The notes: a model not told the origin generated them from the sequence alone. DNA of 64,000 nucleotides from Cordia subcordata (GCA_028554755.1 JAPTOF010000001.1:3516501-3580500), one strand, 5' to 3'; positions 27,701-39,735 are shown, counted from the stretch's first letter. Program-made: numbers and translations.

Positions 27701-30700
27701 GGTTCGATCATTGGGCTTAAGCTTATTTGAGGGAATTGACATCTATTTGTCCCATGACATTGGTTTCAACCCCTCTTTATCTTTTGATGTAATAGATACA
27801 AAGGCAAGCTCTCAATTGATTTCGTTACTAATTGACAGTGCTTTGCGGCTAGCAGAGGATAATGACAAGGTAAATCATAAAAATTGCACAATATAGAGCT
27901 GCTTTTGTTTTTGCACATGTCTTCCTTCTCCTCTTCTGTTAAAGCTGGCTTGAAAATTTTCTAATGTCAGTCCTATTTGTTATTGGGTGCATTTTGATTT
28001 TCTCGGAATTTTAATTACTGATGGTGTCAGCTGCCACAGGAGCTCCGTGCATCAGTGGTTCAGCTATTTAAATATCCTTCTTTGTTTTTTAAGTATCAAT
28101 TCGATAACTTAAATGCTTCCTACTTCCTTGTGATTACACGGTCCTTCAGGCTTATAAACTACTCTTGGAAGTGTACTTTAGTTCATTTTTATGCTCTTCT
28201 TAAAAATGTATTAGAGAGAAAACAAACTAGAGGTGCTAACAAATTGTTGATGCTGTTTGTCAGTTAACAAAGGCAATACAATTATTAATTTAGAAAGCAA
28301 ATTTTGTGCAATTTTTATATTTCTTTACGTGATCACAGCTGAAGAGACAATCAGAGTATGTCCTCCAAGGGCACAAAATATTCGGGGGTGTATAAAACAT
28401 GGTGAACTTCTGGTTAGAATATAGACGGCTCAGCCATGGCAAATCCAAATCTTCGCTATTACTTGTTTATGAATAACGTGCTTATGTAGTGCTGTTTTGA
28501 CAAATAGATATTTTGTCCTTAAAAGTGCTTGGAACTATCCTGTAGAGTTCAAATGTTCATTTGGTTTGTTTATGATTAATCATAATACAGGGCACTAAAA
28601 AGTGTTTCATAGTAAGGGGCTGCCAAAAATTTAGTGAGCTGTAGTTGGATGTTGAATGTTAGGGGAAGAATCCTTTTCATTTGACTTTAAAGAATGAATG
28701 TATCTGACTTCCAGATCAATTTTCGTTTTTGACCAGATTTGAATTTTCTAAAGCTGTCAGAGTAATTGAACGAGGTTGTGTTTGTGTGCTCACTACTGCT
28801 TCGTATAGGCAAGAAATGAGTACCTAGAAACCATTTGGTATATTGATAGGAGAAATCATTTCTACCTGAATTCTGATATCCTGGATCATCTATGCTTCAC
28901 TTGCTGCAGCATAATTTCTGTCTGTCAATACTGTTAGCTGGAAGAGGACCTTGTGGTACTATCTTGGAGTTTTGTCTTTGAAGCTTAATTTCTTCCTGAT
29001 AAATCTAATAAAAGTGTCCACCCTTTTTTATAGTTTAACATAAAAATTCACACAAGGATTGCTCATGAATGCATGTAGATCATTCTGTTGGTTTGCATTT
29101 TGTACTGAAATCCCCCTGACTAACTTTATTGACATCAGATCAAAGCAAATGCTGTTAGAGCTCTTGGAAATCTTTCAAGACTTGTACCATATACTAGCAA
29201 ATCACTTTCAGATGATGAAGAGATGGGTGTTACCAGCTCACCTCTAGCATACGGTGGTGCAAATAACATGTCTACGAGTGGTAAGAGAGGAAACAGTTTG
29301 AACTCATCCAAGCAAGCATCTGTCAATGGCTCACTGTGCCTGGAAAAGATGGTGCAGGTGTTTCTTTCTTGTGTTACTACTGGAAATGTCAAGGTATTAT
29401 GAGTGTTGGACTTAAATTGTTATATCCTGCACAGCATATCTCTCCTTTTCTACCTGATAAGGGAAAAAGAGAGAGGAAAAACACTGTGCATGTCCTGATT
29501 GCTGTTGTATCTTCCATTTCCTTTCTTACAACTATACTGCTTATTATATTGAGCATTGCCAACAGGTGCAGTGGAATGTTTGTCATGCACTGAGCAACTT
29601 ATTTTGCAATAAAACGTTGAAATTGCAAGAAGTGAGCTGGTAAGAATCATACTTGGTTGAAATCCCAATCATTGTTTGCACATATCAAACCTGGTTATCT
29701 TTGCCATTTTATGCATATCCCTGATGATAGGGAAGTTGTTGAATATCAGTTGGTAAACTAACTAGATAAAGTTATGTTATTAAAATTGTTAATGATGATG
29801 GATCAGAACTTAGAAAAATTTTAAGTTAAAGTTAAAACCTTAGGTTATTACATGTAAAAATGGGAGTCGTTACTGCCTCCAATATGCCCACTTCTACTAT
29901 TCTGCCACATAGATGAAGATCACGCTGTGATAGGGTTTACAGAAATAGAGAGAGAGAGAGAGAAAATGAGAGAATTGTTGTTATTTCAGTGTATTGAATA
30001 TCTGTTTGTTACAGCTATTTATACACAATACAAGCATAGTGACAGAATCTTGTAACTGCCTAACTAATCATGTACAGTTGGCACAACTGGCATTTTTCTA
30101 ACTCTACGCACACTATAGTAGTACATTCTTGTAAAACTAGTAATTACATAGCACTCAGGCAGTATACTCTATTATCCCCCCTCAAGCTGATGGTGGACTG
30201 CCAGTGGAAGCTTGTTCTTGAGATAGTAGAACTGAGAGCTAGGTAATGATTTTGTGAAGAAGTCTGCCGACTGTTCTACTGAAGCAAGATATGTGATCTG
30301 TAATCTTTTAGCTAGTACCAATTCCCTAACATAATGGTAGTCCAGTTCAATGTGTTTTGTTCTACTGTGAAAAACTGGATTTGAAGCTAGTGCAAGAGCT
30401 GAGACATTGTCACAGGCCAATGTTGGAATAGTTACTGGAATATAGTGCAAGAGCTGAGACATTGTCACAGGCCAATGTTGGAATAGTTACTGGAATATGA
30501 AGAGCCTTGAGAACATGGGTCAACCAAATGAGCTCAGTTGATGTTTGAGGCATAGCTCTGTATTTTGCTTCAGTAGAGCTTCTAGACACTGTTGGCTGTT
30601 TCTTTGAGCACCAGGAAATTAAGTTTGGTCCAAGAAATATACAAATTCCTGTTGTAGATCTCCTGTCAGTGACATTTGCTGCCCAATCACTATCTGAAAA

Positions 30701-33700
30701 CCCATGCAAGGTAAGAGCACCAGGCCTGAAGAGAAGACCTTGAGCCAGAGTCCCTTTGATGTATCTGAGAGTCCTTTTTAAGAGACTGTAGTCATCTTCT
30801 GTAGGAGAATGCATCCTATGAGAGATAAGACTAACAGCAAATTGAATATCTGGCTTAGTCATGGTAAGGTACTAAAGAGCACCTACTAAGCCTCTGAAAT
30901 GTGTTGGATTAGAAAATGGAGTTGATGTAGTGGTCTTGGAAATAGACGGATGAGAAGCTAATGGAGTAGTAGTAGATTTGCAGTTAATCATGCCTGCTTT
31001 CTCCAATATTTCTTTAGCATACTTGGTTTGACAAAGTAAGAGACCATCAGAGCACTCTTGGACTTCTATGCCCAGAAAATATGAAAGTTTGCCAAGGTAT
31101 TTCATGGAAAAATGTGAATTCATTTCATGAATTAAAGATTGAATTGCTGTTTCTGAACTTCCAGTGAGAACAATATCATCAACATAAACTAGCAGAACTA
31201 AAATATGAGTAGGTGTATACTTGACAAACAGAGAGTTGTCTGTAGGAGTATTTGAAAACCCTTGGCTCAGTAGAAAGGTAGAGAGTTTGGAAAACCAAGA
31301 CCTTGGAGCTTGCTTTAGCCTATAAAGGGACTTGTGCAGCTTACAGGCATAATCTGATTTAGTTCTGTCCACAAAGCCTTGTGGTCGAGTCATGTAGACT
31401 GTTTCTTCCAAGTCACCATGAAAAAGGCATTTGCCACATTCAATTGATGGAGTATCCATCCAAAATGTAGAGCCATAGAGATAACAATCCTTATAGTTTG
31501 AGATTTAACTACAGGATTAAAGGTTTCATCATAATCAATTCCCTGTTCTTAATGAAAACCGTTAGCAACTAACCTTGCTTTGTACCTGGAAATAGTACCA
31601 TTTGCATTTCTTTTGATCCTATGAACCCATTTACAACCAATTGGTTGTCTTCCATCTGGTAAAGGAGCCAATGTCCAGGTATTTTGATTTTGCAAGGCAG
31701 TAAATTCTTCATTTATAGCCTTTTGCCAACAAGGATATTTTGTTGCCTTCTTAAAGGTGCTAGCCTTAGTTTGTGGTGAGGCTAGTGCTACACTGTGTAG
31801 ATTGTATAAGGGTGGAGGTAGAGATCCTGTTTTACTCTTGGTGAGCATGGGATGAACATTAACAAGACCTTGATAATGTGGGACAAGCATAGAGGTAGTG
31901 AGTGATGGTAAGGATTGAGATTGCACAGTAGGGGAAGAGTGTGAGGTAGATGAGGATGACTGAGCCATTTGTGAATTAGAATTTGCGAAATGTGGATCAT
32001 GTGATTGAGAAAAAGGGATTGAAATGCATTCTGAGAGCACTGGACTTTGAGAAGTAGATGAACCTGATTGAGAAACAACAGTGAATGGAATAGATGAGCT
32101 TGTGTCAGAGATTGAGCTATGATTGGGAGAGTCTTGTGATGGACCATGACTCAGAAAATTAGGTGGAAACTGAGAAATTGTGAGTGTGTCAGAGGCTTGA
32201 GTAGCAAAGGGAAAAGTATTCTCAACAAATTTAACATGCCTGGACAAGTATACTCTATTAGTAACCATGTCTAGACATTTGTATCCTTTTGTTGTTGAAG
32301 AATACCCTAGAAAGACACATGGATGAGACCTATTTTGCAATTTGTGAGTGGTGTATGGCGTGAGCCAAGGAAAACACAGGCACCCAAAGACTTTAAGAGC
32401 ATTGTAATTAGGTTGTTCTGAATACAAGCATGCATATGGTGATTTATTGTTCAGAGTAGGTGTGGGAAGCCTATTAATAAGGTAGTTTGCAGTAGTCAGA
32501 GCTTCAAGCCAATATTTTCTTGGGAGGTTACTGTGATTTAGTAATGCAAGAGTTGTTTCGATTAGATGCAAGTGTTTCCTTTCAACTTTGCCATTCTGCT
32601 CTGGGGTATGAGGGCAGGTCGTTTGATGTACGGTACCATGGTTTTGAAGAAAATTGGCAAACTGAGAGTTAATGTACTCTTTTCCATTGTTAGTTCTAAA
32701 AATTTTAATCTCAGTATGAAATTGAGTTTTGACCATGGCATGGAAGCTTTTGTAAGCTGCAAAAGCTTCTGATTTCAACTTTAAAGGATAAATCCAGGAA
32801 AACCTTGTATAATCATCAAGAAATATTAAGTAGTATTTGTATTGCATGCAAGAGGAAACAGGGGCAGGGCCCCATACATCAGAATGAACTAGTTCAAAAG
32901 GAGAACCAGTTTTATTTTCAGAAAGAGTAAATGGCTTTTTATGTGCCTGTGAAATAGAACAATCTATACAATGCTCAGTGCAGTAGCTTATTTGCCTATT
33001 TATTGAACTAGAAATGATGTTGGAAGCAAATCTTGAAGGATGACCTAATCTTAAGTGCCAAATACTTCCTTGAGAAGAGTCAGAACTGATGCAGACACAA
33101 TGGAAAGTTGTAGAGGATGACTGAGTTGAAGTGGACACTGTGGAAGGAATAGGATAAAGGCCATGCTCACAGGGGCCCTGGAACAGCACCAAACTAGATG
33201 TGTTGTCCAGAATTTTGACTCCCTTAGCATCAAAGATAGCAGTGCAATTATTATCATGTGTAAGTTGATAGACTGAAACAAGATTTTTAGATAGAAGGTA
33301 CATACAGAAGATTAGAAATGTGAAAAGAGGTAGTAGGAGTGTGAAGTATACCATGTCCAGTGTTTTGAATGGACAGTGTAACACCATTCCCAACAGCCAC
33401 TGAGTCATTACCTTTATAAGGCTGAGACTGTTGCAGTTGAGAAATATCATGAGTAACATGTGTGGAAGCCCCTGTGTCAAGATACCAAGTAGAGGATGGA
33501 GCAGATGAGGTAGCAGTCTGAGTGATATAAGCACTTTGAGATGAGGGCTCATGCTTGACATAGAAATAATTTGTTGTGTCAAGTCTATGCCAACATTGAA
33601 GTGCATTATGATTGGGTTTGCCACAAATTTGGCATCTCAAAGAAGGAGCATTATTGCCAGTGGTTCTAGATGACTGAGCAGATGGATTTTGACCTCTACC

Positions 33701-36700
33701 TTGACCTCTTCCTTTGCCACCTCTATTGGAATTCCTTCCCCTGCCTCTGCCCCTTGTAGGGTTTGAATTAATATAGAGAGTACTGTGAGTCTCAGATTCA
33801 GGAGAAGTGACAGTTTGCTCAGAGACAGTGAGCTTGTTCTTAAAAGAGAGATTGAGTTCCTCATTAAGCAGAAGATTGGTGAGCATAGTAACTGTAATAG
33901 GGGCATCTCTCACTCAGACAGAGGAAATAAGTGAGTCATAAGCAGGAGGAAGTCCTTTCAGAATATAAAAGATAACTTTCTCTTCCTTCATAGGTTCATC
34001 TGCAGCAGAGACACCATCAGTGATTGTTTTGATGTCATCTAGATATTGTTGAATAGTTTTTGTGCCTTTGGAGATATTATGAAGCTTGTGCCTCAGATGA
34101 TGAATATGTGACCTGCTGCTTGACTTGTACCTTTGCTCCAATGTGGTCCAGATCTCTGCAGTTGAAGGAAGTGTTGCTATGTGTGACAGAATGGAAGGTG
34201 TAACAAAAGCATAGAAACAACTTTTTAGGTACTCATCCACAGTGAGCCACTAAGAATGCTCTGGATTAGGAGTAGTAGAGCTATCATCAACAAAATGAGT
34301 GGTCTAGGGCATGGAATTCTTCCTAATACATGATCAATTAGTCGACTAGCCCTGAGCAGAGATTGAAATTGAGTTTTCCACAGAAAATAATTGGAATTAT
34401 CCAATTTAATATTCAAAGCAGCTGGAAATTGTTGAAGAAAAATCTTCAAACCAAAAGGTAAAGCTTGATCAAATGGAAGAGCTATGAAAATTAGACAGAT
34501 TTTGGAGAAATCCTTACTAGAAGAGCTCACGAGAGAAACTGAGCAAAACTCACTAGATAATTGTGAATCAAAGCTAAAAAATGGAGAAATTGAAGAGAAA
34601 AGGATCGCAAAACCCTAATGTTGATCTGGAGAAGAGAAGAGCTTCAGCAGTTGAAGATCCTGTGACATTTTGTTGAAGATCATCATCGCAAAAGTGGCGC
34701 AGCTATTAGCTCCAGGATCAAGTTATTTCCATGGAGGATTCATGAAGATTTGAAGAAAAAAGAAAATGGCGCCAAAGCCTTCTTAGCTTTGGATACCATG
34801 ATAGAGTTTACAGAAATAGAGAGAGAGAGAGAGAGAGAATGAGAGAATTGTTGTTATTTCAGTGTATTGAAAATTCTATTTGTTACGGCTATTTATACAC
34901 AATACAAGCATAGTGACAGAATCTTGTAACTGCCTAACTAATCATGTACAGCTGGCACAGCTGGCATTCTTCTAACTCTATGCACACTATAGTAGCACAT
35001 TCCTGTACAACTAGTAATTACATAGCTCTCAGGCAGTATACTCTATTACGCTGAAAATGCGTTTTTCATTGTCATCTTATAATCTGATATTCGACATTGT
35101 CTACATAGGTGTATCCCCTAATGAACCATGGGATGTGGAACTCTGTATCCTTGCCTTTGCTTACTTGATGACAATTTTCCTAAACTGGGTTGCCAGGATT
35201 GTATACTCATTTTCTCTCCTCAATTCCTTGTAAACAAAGTCTTGACCTTTCATCTATCCAATTGGATCAGCAATGTATTGACCTATCATTTGTTTGATTT
35301 GATCAATCAGGTCACTTAAGTAGTTATCTTTCAAGTTTCCTGCTTGTACTGAACAAGCAACCTGAATATCTGGTTGAGGTTGAAAACCATCAAATTTTCA
35401 GAAGTTCTTCATTATTACGATTGCAGTGTCATTTAGTTGCAGTATTCCGGTATCCTTAAACTTTCTTGATATGGAAACCTTGAACATATAAACTGTTGGT
35501 CTAACAAGGTAGCCTCTTCACATCCAAGATAAAGGGAAACATTGAGGCCACTTGTAGCCCAAGAAAATGAGCAAAGTTTCCCTGCTGGCTCTTGTTGGTG
35601 AAGTTATTGAACAATGTTGGTGGAACTTTATCATGCCATTGCTGATTAAAACTATTTTAGGACAGAAAAGAAAACTTCTTATTTCTCCCTGTTTCTGAAA
35701 ATATATGCCTCTATTCTTTTGTACTGAACATTCCCCTCTTGTTAGACAAAAAAGGAAAAAAAGGGAAAAACATTTCACTCTCCTCGTCTCGTGCTTCTGT
35801 CGTCTTTTTACTCATTAAAATTAATTAGACAAGTGACATGCAACTAGAAAAGATTTGCTTATAGTTATTGGATTCATTGAAGTGTTGCTTTAATGTCTTA
35901 TTGCAAGCAGGTACATAAAATAACCGACCAAAAGAAGAGAAAATATAGCCTGTAAGAAGAAATGAATTTTGTTACTTAATAGCCAAGAAGCAACTGCATT
36001 ACCATTTTCAAGTTTAAGAGCTCAAACACATTATGCAAGTGTATTCTTAATTCTAGCTTGAACTAGTCAGATAACTAGTTATCACTGTGATATTTTCTGA
36101 AGTTGATTCTCCTGGTTCAGGATAGGGTTATAATAACATAAAACATTATCTAAGTCTGTGCACTGAACTTTTGCAGGGCCTCATCTGTTTTTAGCATACT
36201 TTTGCTGCTGCTTCGTGATTCGGCTAATTTTAAGATCAGGATACAAGCAACTGCTGCTCTAGCTGTTCCGGCAACAGTAAATGGTGAATGCTATTAGTTA
36301 CAATGTTTGCAGTTAATTTTCATGCCCTCGCTTTTTTGTCGTGGATTCAAATATGATGCATCGAGATTGGAGCAAACTGATGCGTTACAGCCATTTTGAA
36401 ATAACACAACTCCCTAAACACAAGCTAAACATGCTTCTTTGCTGTTTACTTCTTAAAATATTGCATTTGGGGTATTTAGGCAAGTTTATTAAATAAGCTA
36501 GGGGTTTTTCTTGCTAAATTTCCATTTTTCATTTGCCAGATATTTGGAAACACCCAAACACAGTAGCCAAATTAAATAACTAATCAGTATGCAGTTATCT
36601 TTAGCAATCTCAGTTAAGATGTCGAGATTGAGAATTGATCAGCTTGTAAGTTACCATTAGCAATTTCATTTAAGATGTTCAGATTCAAGAAGTTTTCCTA

Positions 36701-39394
36701 TCAAATTGCTTGGTCAAAAATGCGTAGCCATAGTTTATCATAATTCGCTTGACTGCTGGAAAATCGTGAATTTGGTAAAATCAATCCAAAATGTGGTATA
36801 TTAGTGATTTGGAATGATGAACCATAGTTTATCAGAATTCACTTGACCCCTGGAAAATTGTGTATTTGGTATAATGGATCCAATATGTGGTATATTAGTG
36901 ATTCGGAATGCTGATTTTTGTGATCCAAACTAATCCATGGGATTATCTCACTTCAAGAAAGCATTTAGTGACGGTTACCTTAAATTTTAGGTCAAATTCT
37001 CATATCAAATCATTGTTGTGTGTTTGTATAACATCCAAGAACTACTTCATTTCCTTAGGAAAATTTGTTACTGCAATGAGATCTTTCCAGAATATCTTAA
37101 TAGAACAACTTAATATAGTACACTCCTAGTGTTCCATAATTTATGCTAGGTAGCTAACAGCATTCCAATTCTTCCAACTGAAAGATTCCTCGTACTCGAT
37201 AACTAGTTCATATATGAATTAGTGCGTACATGAATACAAGTTATAATTTAGAAGGGAAAGGGTGATGGAACAATTTTGGTAAAATGAACTGACCAATGGT
37301 GAAGAGAGCAGCAAATTCTATTGTCTGCTCATCATTATGAACTATTGATGTTTTGACAAATTGAAGATAGAGCTGAGAGGAAAGAATCTTGCTGGTGACT
37401 AGTTTAACTTTATATGGCATTTTTGTTTGTCTATGGTATTCATTTATCTACTGATATATTTATTAGTTTTGTCTCTTTACTCATTTATCTTACGGGCATA
37501 CAGAATATGGAAGATCATTCTATGATGTACTTAAAGGTGTGGAGCATATAATTGAGAGTTCAAGTGACCTGGTCTCATCACCATCTAATTTCAAGTACAA
37601 GGTTGCACTTGAAAAGCAGGTCAAGTTTCTGATCTCTGGAAAGTGATATAGCTGATCTTGATGGATCTTTGGATTATTGTGATAACAGTTAAAATAATTG
37701 CTGATAACATTCTTCTATGATGACTATTCCCCTCAATGTAACTGTTTTCCTTGATATAATTAGTACTTAAATCTTCATTGGAATCTGAAACTCAACATAA
37801 TTGGTCTGCTCAATCATATTGACAGGGTATGACATTCTTTGATGCTTGCCTTACAGTAATATTTTGCCATTAGCAATTACAGTAGATTAACTTGCGCAGG
37901 CAATTTCTTAGAGGTAGATAGGGTACATGACTTTTAGGCCTGTTGATGGAATTTAATAATCGTTAATGTTTCCATAAAACTTCTAGTTATCTGTATCTTT
38001 TGTCTATTTCTTTTTGTGAAATATAATGATGTCAGATGAGTTGAGCACTAAGTTACCTGGAAAAGGAGCGCTGCTTTGGTTGATTGTCCACAATATTCTT
38101 GATTGGTTGATTCTGTTAATTGATGTGGCTAGCTCACTTAGGACTTATGTTTTCAATTATACTCTTTCCTTGTTAATGCCTGAGAGATATAGATTGCTTG
38201 ATGTATTAAAGTAGTATCTGGAGCAGTTACCAGAAAATGTCAATCACCTGGGTTCTGCAGATCAACGTGGCATCTCAAACTGCAGTATACTTTATCATCG
38301 CCAAAACCAAATTAGCGAGTGAAAGAAAAAGATTATGAAACTCGTCTTCTTTGTCACTCTTGTAGTCCATTTAGTCAAGATATCAGCACAAATAATATGA
38401 AATCCTATTGCATTAGTCCCTTTGATTACAGGATCTGCTGGAATCATACAAATTTTTATTACCTCTTCCTCTTTTCAAAAAAAGATAATCTTACATAGGT
38501 GATAAACTGCACTTTTTGTTTTCATGTTAATCTGGTATTCCCTTTAATTTGTCCATGCATTATTGCTTTTCTGGTGATATTTGTAGCTGATATTTTTCTT
38601 TTCTGTAAATGTTGCTTATATGGAAAATACATGTCTTTGTTTGAATAATTCTCATAGTTTTAATATGGATTATGTGATTGCATGAGATTTGAAGCTCAAA
38701 CTTGTTGGACTTGCCTTGCTGAGATCTGATACAAAGATTTCTTATGTCTACTTTCTTTTGAACTCTACTGATATTCACTATTGTTTTAAACCGTCCCATT
38801 TTCATTTAAAATTGCTTGTTACAGTTGACCTCAACGCTCTTGCATGTCCTCGGTGTTGCTTCAAGAACCGACAATCAAGCCATAGAAGAGTTTCTTGTCA
38901 AAGTAAGCAACCAACTATGTCCAATGGTATTAATTTTCATATGCAATGAAATGTTGTTGATAGATGATCTTAATGGTCATATACATTGATGGCTGCCACT
39001 GGGCGATTAAATTGCAATTCTACAGGGCTTTTATATATTATCTTTGTTGCCACCTACCTCTTCTGCTTCAGGGTGTTTCAATTTGATCTGCTTTTGATGT
39101 CCTATGCTGATTGGCATTTATATCTTCTTCATTATTACATTTTAATACGATGTTTTTGCCTAATCTTCCTTTGTTTTCTTGCAGAAAGCATCATTTCTCG
39201 AAGAATGGCTCAAGGAGCTGAAATTGTCTCTGGAGGAGAGTAGCACACAAAACGAGGTCGAACATGGTATGTTTTTGAACCAGAAGAAATATGTGATATC
39301 CCGGGCAATTCACTCGCTGGTTCAAGTGTATGAAAACTCTAACAATCATGCCATTGCACGAAAATTTGAAAAGCTGGCTGAGAGCATCTTGTAG
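9720..39394 (+). CDS. HEAT/ARM-repeat protein of the HEATR6 (DUF4042) family, 27 exons
   Basis: Exons: 9720-9911, 10084-10206, 10746-10921, 11134-11356, 11440-11507, 11602-11671, 11805-12164, 13867-13946, 14077-14128, 14384-14537, 14712-14799, 16667-16769, 22496-22586, 24083-24189, 25702-25881, 26762-27013, 27106-27201, 27299-27393, 27463-27526, 27620-27701, 27796-27869, 29139-29393, 29566-29639, 36177-36283, 37504-37619, 38825-38902, 39185-39394. All junctions are GT..AG and in phase, giving 1189 aa, close to plant homologues. Family features: the DUF4042 region in roughly residues 240-440, a basic [10 protein letters not shown] motif at 336-345 followed by a Ser/Asp-rich acidic stretch, then HEAT-like helices ([33 protein letters not shown]). 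Human HEATR6 is poorly characterised, so a scaffold role is inference. The exon-1 donor (GTCACT) is weak. Introns 12 and 23 hold copia elements in antisense; introns 7 and 11 hold MITEs. The intact frame argues that the gene is functional. Confidence 0.92.
12751..13325. mobile_element. Tourist-like element with internal minisatellite, in HEATR6-like intron 7
   Basis: A 575-bp element. The ends are GGGTGCATTTGGTTTG and CAAACCAAATGCAACC, a nearly perfect terminal inverted repeat, flanked by TAA at 12748-12750 and 13326-13328. This is the PIF/Harbinger pattern. Longer subterminal inverted repeats are built from TTTTCATTTTC and GAAAATGAAAA. It belongs to a different family from MITE copies A-E and encodes no protein. 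Confidence 0.8.
12905..13190. repeat. Minisatellite of about 45-60 bp units inside the Tourist-like element
   Basis: About six imperfect direct repeats built around AAAACAAGGTGGCAATTTTG followed by TAAATA and a short A/T spacer. Unit length varies through the A-rich spacers. The minus-strand open frame here (12847-13128, [13 protein letters not shown] repeats) is only the translation of this array. Confidence 0.85.
15832..16059. mobile_element. Tourist-like MITE, copy D, in HEATR6-like intron 11
   Basis: A 228-bp element with ends AGGCCTGTTTGGATTG and CAATTCAAAGGGGCCT between TTA at 15829-15831 and TTA at 16060-16062. It is closely related to copy A, sharing CACTTTTTTTTCTTGAAAAA and the AGCTGAAAC block. 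Confidence 0.8.
16920..17061 (-). repeat. Copia 1 LTR (element 3' LTR)
   Basis: 142 bp with TG..CA ends, almost identical to 21718-21859; the PPT adjoins at 17062-17075. Confidence 0.95.
17069..21322 (-). pseudogene. Decayed copia gag-pol of element 1
   Basis: In element sense (right to left): a gag region at 21322-20381 with [20 protein letters not shown] and a zinc knuckle [15 protein letters not shown]; protease at about 20340-19815 with [13 protein letters not shown] (the usual catalytic DSGA/DTGA reads DFGA); integrase zinc region and core at about 19810-19030; reverse transcriptase at about 18600-17740; RNase H at 17671-17069 with [20 protein letters not shown]. It cannot encode a working polyprotein. 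The integrase HSDIWGP site carries TGA in place of Trp (about 19650), the RT YVDD box reads CIAD (about 18020), gag is cut by stops at 21029 and about 20837, and several frameshifts break the remainder. Confidence 0.9.
21537..21675 (-). repeat. GC-rich minisatellite in the copia 1 leader
   Basis: Four to five imperfect units of roughly 30 bp, each carrying GGTGGCGGCGGCTAGGGTTT, between the PBS and gag. It is very G-rich on the plus strand in an otherwise AT-rich window. It is probably part of the family's untranslated leader. Confidence 0.85.
21718..21859 (-). repeat. Copia 1 LTR (element 5' LTR)
   Basis: 142 bp with TG..CA ends. The PBS adjoins on its left side, as expected for a minus-strand element. 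Confidence 0.95.
29928..30174 (-). repeat. Copia 2 LTR (element 3' LTR)
   Basis: 247 bp with a GA microsatellite near its left end. The PPT (C-rich then TCAAGCTGATGG on the plus strand) follows at 30175. Confidence 0.95.
30172..34530 (-). pseudogene. Decayed copia gag-pol of element 2
   Basis: In element sense: gag from 34530 to about 33590 (UBN2-type, [17 protein letters not shown]) with knuckle [15 protein letters not shown]; protease [14 protein letters not shown] at about 33500, catalytic DTGA intact; integrase zinc region WHLRLGHPS...CTEHCIDC and core [17 protein letters not shown]; reverse transcriptase with intact YVDD (about 31180); RNase H at its end. A 691-codon frame (31549-33624) is still open across integrase and the start of RT. 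Breaks seen: TGA at 33914, frame change near 33290, TAA at 31549 inside RT, a -1 shift near 31425, TAG at 30872, and a frame-shifting 55-bp duplication in RNase H. The second integrase Asp is replaced (RTNNG instead of RTDNG). Confidence 0.92.
30389..30498. repeat. Perfect 55-bp tandem duplication in the copia 2 RNase H region
   Basis: 30389-30443 is repeated exactly at 30444-30498. Because 55 is not a multiple of three it shifts the RNase H frame, which is why the peptide [16 protein letters not shown] appears in two overlapping frames. The copies are identical, so the duplication is probably much younger than the insertion. Confidence 0.95.
34799..35048 (-). repeat. Copia 2 LTR (element 5' LTR)
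   Basis: 250 bp, with the PBS adjoining at its left edge and the target duplication at its right edge. Confidence 0.95.
36728..36915. repeat. 94-bp tandem duplication in HEATR6-like intron 24
   Basis: Copy 1 at 36728-36821 and copy 2 at 36822-36915, both starting CCATAGTTTATCA and sharing ATGTGGTATATTAGTGATT. They differ at roughly 14 positions. A second, shorter direct repeat (TTAGCAATCTCAGTTAAGATG and a variant) precedes it at about 36600-36690. No function is evident. Confidence 0.85.
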
Positions 39395-39735
39395 AAAACC
39401 TTCGTGTGCTTGTCTATGATGGTCTCCTTCAGTGGTTATACTCAAATCTACTACATCAGGTGGGAGTTTTTGAAATGATCCCTCTGGAGAAGAAAATCAA
39501 GGTAATTTGTTATACATATTTTCTAGATACGAGCTGTGGCTTGGTGTATGAGTTATAGAACCAGACGATAATGTCCGAGTGCAACCGAGAAGTACGACAG
39601 ATAGGTAAATTCGACTTTATATCAGGTTTGAGGTTGTGAAGAAACCAAGAGTGGTAATAGGCAATAGGAAATGTAGAAAGAATAGGAATGATATTTGAGC
39701 TGCTTTTTTGTAGCTTGCCTTTTGCTCTGTTTATT

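Larger units (their letters stand above)
29928..35048 (-). mobile_element. Ty1/copia LTR retrotransposon 2 in HEATR6-like intron 23
   Basis: A 5121-bp element. LTRs are 247 bp (left) and 250 bp (right), with target duplication CGCTG at 29923-29927 and 35049-35053. In element sense the PBS reads TGGTATCCAAAG and the PPT TTGAGGGGGA. Both LTRs end 5'-TA...CA-3' in element sense instead of TG..CA. They differ at about 13 positions plus a GA-tract length change. Domain order is Copia. The family differs from element 1 in LTR, leader and protein sequence. It lies antisense to the host gene between exons 23 and 24. Confidence 0.95.
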
